A DNA stretch of 64,000 nt. Source: Anastrepha obliqua (lineage: Eukaryota; Arthropoda; Insecta; Diptera; Tephritidae). Both the position numbers and the translations under genes were made by a program. A model generated the notes under the pieces. The model was not told where the DNA came from, did not search any database, and worked only from the letters and a program-made list of their open reading frames with translations. The stretch is from contig NC_072893.1 in NCBI RefSeq assembly GCF_027943255.1, positions 9,114,001 through 9,178,000 on the forward strand. The letters run 5' to 3'. The stretch's first letter is position 1; the number at the start of each line of letters is the position of its first letter. Below, piece by piece: positions 54,773-64,000 of this stretch.

Positions 54773-57376
54773 GATTTCTATTTCAAACGCCAAAAAATAC
54801 GAATTTTTATTGGGAAAACTATCAGTTGAATCTTTTGGAAAATGTACAGCCATATTTATTATGCATTATATAAAATCAACTTCAATTTTTGGTCGATTTT
54901 CTGGAAAATTGTGGCTTTGACAACGCTCGAGTTGAAATTTCTATGAAAATTCCTGGTCGCTGGCCGCCACGATAACTCAGCTCCAGGTTGTCTAAAAGGA
55001 AAAATTCAAATGGCATTTTACTCCTTATGAACATAGTTTCAGTATGAGCTATTGAAATTCTTTTTTTCGAAAATTAATATAACTGCGATGGTTGAAAGAC
55101 AAAGTTTGTTTTTTCGCACATTTTTTCCTCGGATTTTTATTTATAAAAAAAAGTCATGCATGTATTTTATTTTCCGTAGTTTATGATAGAGACAGATATT
55201 ATTTCGAGATTGGGGTCAAATTTGACAGCAATCGACCGAATAGTTCTCGAGATATCATGGCGGCCGTATAGAAAAATGCTGTTTTGAGAAAAACTCATTC
55301 AAATATTTATGTGAAAAAAGGTATATATTTAAGACTCACAGCATTCTCGTGTTAATCAACTATTTAAGGACTATATAGTGCTTCCTCTTCCTCTTAAAAA
55401 AATTGATTTTGTACCATTTGCTGACCCCGACGTAAAATTCGAGCTTCTTTCGTTGCATTAAGGCTCCGCCTGGCAGACCTTTGTAGTCTCTGTTTGTCAC
55501 GGGCTTTACAAAATGTTTTGGCATTTTCACCAATGACAATGCCAATGGTCGCCATTGTTTTGAGGATTGCATAAAATCCTTCCTCAATGCAGATGTTTGG
55601 GCGCGAGTCGCCAGACAGTAGAGTTAAAACTCTCGTTGTTATTTTTTGACTTTCGCCACCCAAAAATCGCTCCAACAGTTCTTTATTCGACAAATCCTCG
55701 TAGATAGTCACTATAGCAGCAGCAAGATCGTCGTTCATTGGCACTTCATGATTGAATTGATCCAATGTCCCTTCCTCTTCCGCTTGGCGCCACTTACACC
55801 AACTGTCTGGCCCTGGCGGACAAAGCATATGTTGTGGATTTTCGTTTGTAGAGATTTTATGGTAACATGTGGCCCACACAGCATTGTAGATATCATCAAG
55901 GGAACTCGGATTTCTTCGGATTGCTAAATCACAATAAAGTGTCAAGTCATTAATCAATTGAACTGTAAATTTTACATTTCTTCCCAGCTTCAATTTCTTC
56001 TTTGCCTCTCGTAGACGTTTGCCCATACGCTTCTGCACATGCCCCACACATTCCTTCTTTTGTACAATTAACTCATCTCCGTAAGGTTTGTCATCCAGTA
56101 TACCTTTGAACGTCTTTGTGTCGTATATTGGTGATGATATACTTGGAATACATCACTTGATATAAATCTTTCGCGAGCCTGAACATTTCTTTCACGCAGT
56201 CTACTTCCATTTTGCCGGCAGATCCCTCGTGATTTGCCGAACATTCGTCTACTTCAGTTGGTGGTCAATCCAGTTGTCATATTCAGGCGTGCCACATTTT
56301 GATTCCCATATTTTACTGGCGTGGCAATAAGCGCATTTCACCACAAGATCGATAACTTTTCCTGTATATTTGCCAATTAGGGTGGCGAATCCAAACAACG
56401 AACTAAACCCTCTCTTCTTCCAAGTTCCATCACCAGACACAGCTATTCGTGACGTTGAATTTCCATGTTCAGTTTTTTTCATTTTCTGTTCTTCAGCTGC
56501 TTTCCTTGTCACCAGATCATATATAGCTTTTGCACCAGTGTGAATATTTTCAAACGCAGCATAATAAAGATTATTGCTGACACCTTGACAAATATCCATG
56601 AGACCACAAAAAAGATTCAAGCCTTCTTTGCCACTACTTAATAGCTTCATAATGAATACAATTCTTCTGTTAATTTCATACACTCGTTCGATCAGTGGAC
56701 CAGAATTTATATAATTCACACTACACATGCACTGCACAGCCAATTTAAAACCTAAACCACGAAAAGATGTTTCACTGAAACGTACTTTTTCGTTACATTC
56801 CTTGCATACTACAAGATCAGAAAGGCCAGTAAAGACAGACTCGAAGGCAATGATTCTATATCCATGAATCGAGTCCACTTTAATTTCATCGCCACTTGTG
56901 TGCGATAATTTTTCAGCTGACGTACTTGCAAATGTAGTTTCGATTTGTGAGTGAATTTGTTTCCATGAAATTGTCGTTTTTTCGATCAACTGGGTCGTGA
57001 TTTGGAACGTTTCGTTGCTTTTCTGTCCATAACTTTATACGCGCGAAGGTCTGCACTACATAAAGTCTCACTAAATACTGAAGGATTCTCTGTATTATTT
57101 ATACTACATGCCTGCTAATCTACTTTCAACTAGTACGACTAAAAATGTCAGAACTGCATAAGGACAGAAGTAATTCTCGGAATAAAAACTGGCGCTCGGC
57201 TATTGCTTGCGCGCTTTCTCAGTATTATGGAGCGCGCCGAGTTCATTGATCACGCATAACTTCGTCAATTTAACGAATTTTGTCATGAAATTTTGCACAG
57301 AGTTCTTTGAAAGTATAATAAACAAGAATCGTTAAAAAAAAATCGATTTTTTTAAGCCGAGGAATGGGAATCCCCT
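54773..57376 (-). mobile_element. Mutator-like element, ~2.6 kb, nested in RTE LINE
   Basis: It lies between two halves of one LINE. Ends look like imperfect inverted repeats: the left plus strand GGGATTTCTATTTC pairs with the complement of the right end GGGGATTCCCATTCC. TTAGGGC (left) and TTAAGC (right) may be a decayed target duplication. It contains one transposase pseudogene on the minus strand. Confidence 0.7.
55394..57030 (-). pseudogene. Mutator-like transposase, frameshifted
   Basis: The likely start is ATG 57,030 (MDRKATKRSKSR), followed by a KKRQFHGN block in a shifted frame. Then comes the long frame: LVVCKECNEKVRFSET (Cys-x2-Cys), FRGLGFKLAVQCMC, NSGPLIERVYEINRRIVFIM, GLNLFCGLMDICQG and IAVSGDGTWKKRGFSSLFGF with a catalytic Asp. 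A shift at 56,249 leads to NHEGSAGKMEVDCVKEMF. Another precedes KTFKGILDDKPYGDE and KECVGHVQKRMGKRLREAKK, LAIRRNP and SWCKWRQAEEEGTLDQF. Near 55,630 the frame slips at an A-run: the NNNESFNSTVWRLAPKHL block, with the presumed catalytic Glu, is intact in the neighbouring frame. I recognise this as the arthropod 'Mutator-like transposase' domain family. Confidence 0.75.
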
Positions 57377-57650
57377 CTTAAGCTTGGTCAGACAGCGCCT
57401 TGTACATAGTCAGCTTTGTAGTTTTAGACAAGAGCCGGGACTTGAACAAGTTAAGGTGGGTATAATACGTTTTGTTGCCGTCACTGATGCGACTCTTGAC
57501 TGCGGAATCACCGCTACGTGCGCGACCATAACACCCAAGTACTTAAAACGCTGCACTGCTTCAGAAGTAAACGAAAATTTTGTACCTGTGTAGGCCGCCT
57601 TGACTTCAGCAAATATTTGGTTTGCTTTCGTTTACAAACAGACCAATGCC
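57377..57650 (-). pseudogene. RTE-like LINE (family B), upstream part
   Basis: Minus strand: GIGLFVNESK, then FRYLG-like sequence, KSRISDGNKTYYTHLNLFKS and RLLSKTTKLTMYKALSD, the region after the RT palm. It stops at the Mutator-like element and resumes at 54,772. Confidence 0.75.
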
Positions 57651-57785
57651 GTTTGCAATTTTTTTAATTTTTAAAAAGGTTTCTAAAATTCTCATTGGCG
57701 TTAAACTTACCTAGAAAGTCAATAGACAAAAGAAACTTATCAAATAAGGGAATAAAATTTCATCAAGTTTTATGGAGAAATTTAA

Positions 57786-58515
57786 TTTCATTGCAATTTC
57801 TTCTTCTTGATTGGCGCAATAATCTCTTATGGGATTTTGGCTGAGTTTAATAAAGCGCGCCAGTCATTTCTTCCTCGTGCTAATCCACGCCAGTTAGACA
57901 CGATAAGTGAAGTCAAGTCTTTCTCCACCTGGTCTTTCCAACTCAGAGGAGGCCTTCCTCTTCCTCTGCTACCACCAGCTGGTACTGCATCGAATACTTT
58001 CAGAGCCGGATGGATACAAACCATTCGGACGATATGAAGCAGCCAAAAGAAGCCGCTGGATCTTTAGTACGCCATGTTTATGTCGCCGTGTAGTTCATAC
58101 AGCTTCTTCCGTCGTCAACCTGCAAAGGTCCAAAAATCTTGTACAGAATCTGTCTTTGAAACACTCCAAGGGACGCTTCATCGGATGTTGACATCGTCCA
58201 CGCTTCTGCGCCTTACGTTAGGACAGGTATGATGAGAGCCTTGTGGAGTGTTAGTTTTGTTCGTCAAGAGAGGACTTTACTACTCATTTGCCTACTCAGT
58301 CCAAAGTAGCACTCGTTGGCAGGAGAGATTCTTTGTTGGATTCCAAGGCTGTCATTGTTATCGGTGTTAATGCTGGTTCCTAAATAAACGAAATCTTTTA
58401 CAACCTCGAAATCACAACTGTCAATAGTGATGTGGGTGCCGATACGCGAGTGCGCCGACTGTTTGTCAATATCATCGGCATACGCTAACAATTGTGCGCG
58501 CTTATAAAAAATTCT
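57786..58515 (-). pseudogene. RTE-like LINE (family A), 3' part, beyond LOA insertion
   Basis: Minus strand: FYKRAQLLAYADDID (catalytic YADD kept), SCDFEVVKDFVYLGTSINTD, CYFGLSRQMSSKVLSRRTKL, then frameshifted TLHKALI and GAEAWTM pieces. It ends at GATTGGCGCAATCAAGAAGAAGAA, the GAA tail also seen at 17.9 kb. The upstream half is at 59,579-59,860. Confidence 0.85.
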
Positions 58516-59578
58516 GTAGGACATAATAGCATCTTGAAGGAGATCTCCCATTCCTTCTCTGATATTCGTCCGCAAACTGTGCTTTGAGGGTTGTGCTAGG
58601 GCTATCCTTCCGAGCAGGCAAGATTGGAAAGAGGGGAGAGTCGGTGCGGATATAGATGCCTCTGTTTTCACTGACGGATCTAAAATAGAGTTTGGAGTGT
58701 GAGCGGGGATCTACTCTAAATCAGCCAGCATTTCGGTCTCCTTTAAACTGCCGGAGACAAGCAGCGTCTTTCAAGCAGAGGTCTTCGCGATCCTGCAGGC
58801 ATGCAAAATGCTTCGGGATCGCTGTTGGGAGGGAGACATTAATATTTTTTCCGATAGCCAAGCTGCAATCAAGACACTGTCGTCGCCGTATTGCAGCTCT
58901 CTTCGCGTGAACTCCTGTAAGGAGGAACTCAAAAGTCTCGAACGTGCAGGAAACATTTCCCTGATCTGGGTTCCAGGGCACAGGAATATAGAGGGAAATG
59001 AAATTGCCGATGAGCTTGCCAGGAAGGGGGCGGCAGAACCGGATCCAGCTGCCCCCTTCTCAGACATTGGTATCCCCTTGGCCGTCGTTAAATGGAAACT
59101 ACACAACTTCTTTCTAAGAAAAGCGCAAGACAGATGGAGGTCTGTCTCATCGTGTGCTATTTCAAAAGCTTTATGGCCTCAATACGATAGAAACAGAATG
59201 CCTAAGGTGATGGGAATCCCCCACCATTCAATTTCCAAACTCATCGCGGTGATCACTGGTCACTGGGTGATCGGCACTCATGCGGAGAAGCTTGGAATTC
59301 CGTACAACCCCTATTGCAGAAGCTGTGGGGATCCTGCAGAGAAAGAGACTGTGGAACACTTTCTCTGCAAATGTCCGGCTCTGGCGGCTAGGCGCTTGAT
59401 ATTCCTTAGCGTCCCCTTTGGGGATGACTTGATGAAATTCTCCAGCCTAGATCCCTTTTCTCTCCTCCGCTACATCAACAGCACTGGATGGCTGTAGACG
59501 GTTTTCTCTCCTCCCTAAATCCTTTCACAGGTAGTGGTCCACATTATGGTATCAAAACGGCACGTAAGTGCTACTTGT
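58516..59578 (+). mobile_element. 5'-truncated LOA LINE nested in RTE LINE
   Basis: This plus-strand insertion separates the GTI (59,579 onward) and FYKRAQ (58,515 onward) codons of one minus-strand RTE ORF. It begins inside LOA ORF2 and ends in a short 3' UTR (GGTATCAAAACGGCACG). 5' truncation is the usual outcome of LINE insertion. I could not settle a target duplication. Confidence 0.75.
58640..59497 (+). pseudogene. LOA ORF2 C-terminal part: RNase H and finger
   Basis: VFTDGSKIEFGV, a stop at 58,699-58,701, then AGIYSKSASISVSFKLPETS. From there the frame is open: VFQAEVFAILQACKML, INIFSDSQAAIKTLSS, ISLIWVPGHRNIEGNEIADE (RNase H blocks), WRSVSSCAISKALWPQYDR, ITGHWVIGTHAEKLGI and the finger YCRSCGDPAEKETVEHFLCK, ending LLRYINSTGWL. 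This is one of the better kept LOA C-termini in the window and useful as the reference for scraps at 20.3, 21.9, 24.0 and 47.3 kb. Confidence 0.88.
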
Positions 59579-59860
59579 ATTGTGCCTGAGCGATTAAGTT
59601 CTGCGGCTCGTACGAACTTTTCCAGCATCAGGTTAAAGAAGTCACACGACAGCGAGTCACCCTCTCTGAAACCTTGCTTGGTATGAAACGGCTCGGAGAG
59701 GTCCTCCCCAATTCTGACGGCGCTGCTGGTATTGAGCACAGATTTGTGAAGCACAGATTTTGAAATCGAAAATTCCAATTTACTTGGAGAAACAGCTAAA
59801 ATCCTTCGGGTCCTCAACGGGTTAATGGTAAGATGGTCGAATGTGCAACCCATCCATGTA
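59579..59860 (-). pseudogene. RTE-like LINE (family A), upstream part
   Basis: Minus strand: SSAVRIGEDLSEPFHTKQGF then REGDSLSCDFFNLMLEKFVR and AAELNRSGTI, the RT block that sits immediately before YADD. It is interrupted by the LOA insertion and continues at 58,515. Confidence 0.85.
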
Positions 59861-61200
59861 TTTTTATTTTTTATTTTTTATTTTTTATTTTCGATTTTAT
59901 TTTATTTGATTTTATTTTATTATATTTTTTATTTTTACCAAGTGGAAAACTAAATATGTATATAAACTTTCGAAAGTCATGTGGAATGCAATTCCTATGG
60001 ATTATTTGTGCAACATTTCACAACATTTAAGTGTTTGTCTGCATTCAGCTTTGTGTAAGCTGCTTACACAGTTGAGGCAACAACACCTAACAAGGCAATC
60101 GAATACAATTTCTTGCTCTTGGACTAAGTCAATATGGCTGTGACATGCAATCAAGCAGCTTAACAAAAGCAACAACAACATCAATGCTATTTTTAGGCTG
60201 CTCTAAGCCAAACACTCCACTAAAGATGGCTTAGCAATAGATTTTGTGATTGAGTTGCCTACCGAATATATACACACATGCACACACATACAGCCATACA
60301 AACATGCAAATGCTTCGTTGGTTTGAAAGTCAAATGTCGACAGGCTGAGACGTGGCAAAAGCCTAGAAATTGGCTTCATCCTGTGATGCGGCAGTGGCAT
60401 AGGGTTGAGCCCGGCACAGCTGTTCACAATGAAAGCCAACCAAGAGGCCAGTTTACTCGCAACGTCTTGTGTTATTGTGAAAAATTCCCAAACAAACTAC
60501 ACTGTGTGAGCCAAGGCGGCGGGAAGATGGATGTTTCGAAGATACTCGTACAAGTAAAGAAAAACCTAACGAAATTTGCATAGTAAATTCTTTGGCATTG
60601 CCTCCTTCACAAATTGCCTATTGACTTATGTATGTAAGTTAAGTGTGAGTACATACATATGTATGTATGTGTGTGTGGGGTTGACTTTGGTTACAAGCAA
60701 GCCGTTAGGCAACAGAATGCAGAATCTGAAGTAGCTAAGAATAAAGTAATAGAAAGGGTTTTTTACTTTGTGCCTGTGTTGGTAGGTAATTTTCAATATG
60801 GCTTTAGCACTTGAGTGATTGGCGCATGAACTCCATTGAATTGCTTGTATTCGTGCTGATGTAGATAAATAGTTGGATAAGATATGGGGCGTTGTTGGGG
60901 TCATGTGAATCAATGATGCTCGTGCCGGGAACCTAAGGTTAGGACGCTTTGACATGCAATCTTTTTTACAAATTGATTTGGGGTGTTTCGCAAAGAGAAA
61001 TAAGGAATGAGGGAAGTAGTCAATTTATAAAAAATAACTGTTGGCGGGGAGATTTGGAAATTCTATAGTAAACTTCCAAAAAAATTTAAGCACATTTTTT
61101 AAGAAACTCGTTTGTTATTAAGACTCTGAGACTTACAGGAATGCTGACAACATAACTAAATATATATTCGATATGAAATATGGTATACTTCAGACCCGGC
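59861..61200. other. Unique-looking spacer with T-rich and CA tracts; no gene
   Basis: (ATTTT)n-like run at 59,868-59,935, CA-type microsatellite at 60,270-60,290, and (TATG)n/(TG)n at 60,655-60,678. No coding frame is supported. Confidence 0.5.
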
Positions 61201-61204
61201 ATTA

Positions 61205-62190
61205 GATGCTCTGGTTAGTCTACCACCACTTGATGCTCTCATCCAAAGGGAGGCCTTGAAGGCCATCTGCAGGCTGAAACACAATGGGAATTGGTAGAGA
61301 TTCTCTCCGGCATTGGCAACAGAGAAGCCATGGACTTCGATCCAATAATTCTCCCCATGCCCCTTGACCCCATACCAGCAGGAGTCGTACTTGAAAAGAG
61401 ATATAGTGTGGTGCTGTCAGAGGTTCCATTGTGATCAAACTCTGAAAAGGAGCCCAGGAGCCACTGTCTTCATTTTCACGGATGACTTCAGGACCGAGCA
61501 GCACGGATCCGGCTCTGGTGTCTACGTGGAATCCAGCGGTACAAAACTACACTTTGCTCTTGGAATGCATGCATCTGTGTTTCAAGCGGAGGAGTGTGAC
61601 GTTCAAGAAGCTATGAACTTTGTTGTGGAAAACAGGTGGAGAGGCAGATCTGCGTTATGGCCTAAGACCCTCCAACCACTTCAAGGGTAATTGAGTCCTG
61701 TAAATCCAAGATGAACTATGTCGGCAAACATAATATCCTGATGCTATCGAGGCTTCTGACTCTTTAGCGAGGGCCAAGGAAGTTGGCCTAGAGCCTGTTC
61801 TACCACTCCGTTCTGCAGCCATCAAAGCCATAGTTAGCAAACAGGTTACTTCAACCCATAAGCGAGCTTGGTGACCGACCGACTGTCGCAGATCCTCCTC
61901 TCATTAAGCAGAAGGAACTGTAGGCAGCTGGTTCGACTGATGACGGGCCACTTTCTGTGGACAAAGCACATGGATAAGATAGGCATCTCTGACAGTGCAC
62001 CTTGCCCAGCATTTGGAGAGGAGGATGAGACGGCGAACCCCTTTATGTGCGTCTGCCCGGCCTTCGCTCGAATCAGGCTTGCGGTTTTTGGTACTGATGT
62101 GTTAAGAAGCGATCATCTTGGCTCCTTGGCACCACAAGATCTTCTCAGATTTCTTCAGAGGTCGAATAGCTTTAAAGAAAATTAAAAAGG
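61205..62190 (+). pseudogene. LOA-type LINE: RNase H and C-terminus (broken)
   Basis: The plus strand, with shifts, carries PPLDALIQREALKAICRLKH, a decayed RNase H start (FTDDFRTEQHGSGSGVYVES where FTDGS is expected), HASVFQAEECDVQEAMNFVV, NYVGKHNILMLSR and TDRLSQILLSLSRRNCRQLV, then MTGHFLWTKHMDKIGISD and a broken finger (CPAFGEEDETANPFMCVC). It is closest to the copy at 8.3-9.5 kb. Confidence 0.82.
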
Positions 62191-62590
62191 GAACGCGAAT
62201 GCAGTAGAATGGACTTAATGAAGGCTGAGTGCTGTACTTGCTAGTTGTCCTGACAAAAAAAAGCATGAAATGTTCGAAGATGTTCCTCAGTTTCCTTTCA
62301 GAGGTGAAGAAAATATTGCCTTGATGTTCTTATTGGTTTCCGGTTACCACTTTAGGAGAAAGACTGATGAAACTGGTTAGGTGGTTACTCTGCCAATAAG
62401 GAGAAAGATATATAAGAGGATTGGTATGTAAAGCTTATTTTGAGAAGATTTCGGAGCAATACATTTTTTTTATTGTACTAAAACCTTCAGAAATTGTGCT
62501 ACTTTATTAAAACCTCGTTGTTCAACATCAAATTTTCTAAAATACTACTCCATTCTTGAGTAGTAGAGAGTAGATAGGGACATTTTCCAT
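62191..62590. other. Spacer; no gene
   Basis: No supported feature. Confidence 0.5.
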
Positions 62591-62594
62591 TGAA

Positions 62595-63045
62595 ATTCCT
62601 TTAAGGGACGAGTAGACGGAGTGCAGCATTTGGGCAAAGGAACTGGTAAACCTGTTCACGGCTAGCTCAAAGTTGGATGAAAGTTTGCCGGAGGAGTATT
62701 TTGCGAGAAACTTCCCATCAGACTCAAGTTCGCGCTACCGGACAACTGCAGTGTATTCGATGCAGATTATTGGCTGCTCACTTGTGTAGTAATTGTCACA
62801 GGCTCTGGGTTCGATGACGGGCACTCGAAATGAGTGAATTACGATAGCCTTGACTACGTGTGGTCTGCTCCTTTAAAAAAGGGTGTTTAGGTCGCTAAAT
62901 CATTCTGGTCACGTGTGGATCGGCGGTGCTCGAGGGATCTTCTAAGGTTAACAAAGTTTCAATTCTCGTATTTCGTGGGTCCCTTACAGGACACTGTCCG
63001 CGAGTACGCATGCTGTGGAACTCGGTATTACTTCCTAGGCTGGCT
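62595..63045 (+). pseudogene. LOA-type RNase H scraps, plus orientation
   Basis: Shifting frames give AGGVFCEKLPIRLKFALPDN and CSVFDA (RNase H start) near 62,690-62,770, then VAKSFWSRVDRR near 62,890-62,925 and eroded sequence corresponding to the GILTGHCPR region. It is the same subfamily as 11.2-12.4 kb. A large part of the RNase H is deleted between the two pieces. Confidence 0.6.
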
Positions 63046-63905
63046 ATTTCAGCTGTGAGTGCCTAGATGCTCAAATCTTAGCCCTGCGAGAGCAGGCCAG
63101 CTAAGGAGATGGTGCTAAGATGTTTCCACCTCATTCCCCATGCAGCTGACGCAAAAAGAATTTTAAGCAGTTTCGGAGTCCCGTGAAGACACTCACGAAT
63201 TTCGAGAGTTGAAATTTTATTAACCTCTAAAGATCCTTCGAACGCTCCCGATCCACACGTGGCCAGAATGTTTTCGCTACTTTACAAGTTTGTTTACTTG
63301 CCCAGCGCTCGCTGAGTTGGCGCGAAGCTCATCTATCCAGAAGCAGACCGCAGGTCTTCACGGGGATCCCCATTCTTACTCTTCGGAGGAAAATTAACAC
63401 ACAGACCCCTCTTCTGGACAGCTCATTCGCCTCACAGTTTCTCGCAGATGGGCCTTAAGAAGAATTCGGATGCAATCGTAAGTGAAGCTAGGCATTCCCT
63501 CACCAGTTTCGAATGCATCATCATTGAGACAAGGGCCCTAATTGTCGCATGGCTGTTGAAGTAAATATTTATTTTCTTGGCAGTTAATAAGCTGGTGAGT
63601 CGCCAATTAGCTGTTTCCTTACTTTGCAGCTACCACTACTTGGAACACACTGCGGGCGTTAGGTGCTTGAATTTGAGTCTGATAGGGACAGAATACTCAC
63701 AGAATACCTCTCTGTCAAACCTTTCTTCCAAATCCGAGCTATCAGTGAACAGGTTCACTAAGTCTCGTCTCCAAGTGTAGCCCTCTCTCCAGTTTTCCCT
63801 TGATGGAATGTGAGTGGAGAATGTTCCGCTTAGACTAAGCGAGGGTGTACATTGATCCGTTGACAGGGGGAAGCACCAAAAGTTTCCAAGGATACTTGAC
63901 CATAA
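63046..63905 (-). pseudogene. LOA-type LINE fragment, minus orientation (RNase H, finger)
   Basis: The sequence runs parallel to 11,280-12,210 (shared words AGACAAGGGCCCTAAT, CTGAGTTGG, AGCTGACGCAAAAAG and GATCCACACGTGGCCAGAA, allowing mismatches), so it encodes the same RNase H and C-terminal region on the minus strand, with many stops. Its right side fades before the window edge. It faces the plus-oriented scrap at 62.9 kb, giving an inverted repeat. Confidence 0.75.
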
Positions 63906-64000
63906 TCATTTAGTCGGCATATGAAATGTTTCCGGGATAACAAAAAGGTTTATTTTTGTCACAATTTAAACTGTAAATACTTCAATTCCTAAAACGTTTT

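Overview
ORGANISM AND CHARACTER. This is eukaryotic DNA with AT-rich spacers, CA/GT microsatellites, CAA-rich tracts and a very high density of mostly broken transposable elements. The element set points to a true fly: LOA-, Jockey- and RTE-type LINEs, several mariner lineages including an intact DD41D (rosa-type) copy, PIF/Harbinger, a Helentron remnant, a gypsy-group LTR element with AGTTA/TAACT LTR ends, and a tRNA-derived SINE. The rosa mariner group was described from tephritid fruit flies, so Tephritidae is my best guess; this is inference, not proof. I find no host protein-coding gene that I can support. The window looks like intergenic or intronic sequence built by repeated, often nested, insertion. 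LAYOUT. 0-4.3 kb: RTE-like RT fragment, broken PIF/Harbinger pair (Myb/MADF-like ORF plus transposase with a small intron), SINE pieces, Helentron remnant, second RTE fragment. 4.3-5.66 kb: unique sequence with a possible TATA/Inr site. 5.67-8.25 kb: internally deleted mariner, SINE, then a complete mariner with an intact 346-aa transposase. 8.25-16.3 kb: string of degenerate LOA fragments (RNase H and C-terminal parts), a LINE endonuclease scrap and a scrambled mariner. 16.3-24 kb: short DD41D derivative, SINEs, RTE 3' end, LOA ORF1 and ORF2 scraps, second deleted mariner. 24.08-30.15 kb: a maT-like DNA transposon split by a full-length 5.23-kb LOA LINE with a 10-bp target duplication. 30.47-31.34 kb: about 120-bp tandem units in a 240-bp higher-order arrangement, ending in a foldback. 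32.01-37.77 kb: complete gypsy-type LTR retrotransposon (minus strand) with apparently identical LTRs, CGCG target duplication, tRNA-Ser primer site, gag, and pol in the -1 frame. 39.6-48.4 kb: LOA scraps, maT-like scrap, SINEs, 5'-truncated jockey-group LINE, dead irritans/Himar-like mariner, and a complete DD41D mariner with an intact 361-aa transposase. 49.5-53.2 kb: Tc1-like, Jockey, other LINE and DD41D fragments. 54.4-57.65 kb: RTE LINE interrupted by a 2.6-kb Mutator-like element. 57.8-59.86 kb: another RTE LINE interrupted by a 5'-truncated LOA copy. 61.2-63.9 kb: LOA fragments, some in inverted arrangement. HOW IT WORKS TOGETHER. There is no operon-like or pathway logic. The relationships are those of parasites: autonomous donors (mariner 7.1 kb, DD41D 45.8 kb, LTR element, LOA) next to deleted relatives or relic copies. 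The nesting gives a partial order of events: maT-like before LOA; RTE before Mutator-like; RTE before LOA fragment. The LTR element is probably the youngest large insertion. I found no clearly new system. The least explained structure is the 120/240-bp array at 30.5-31.3 kb.
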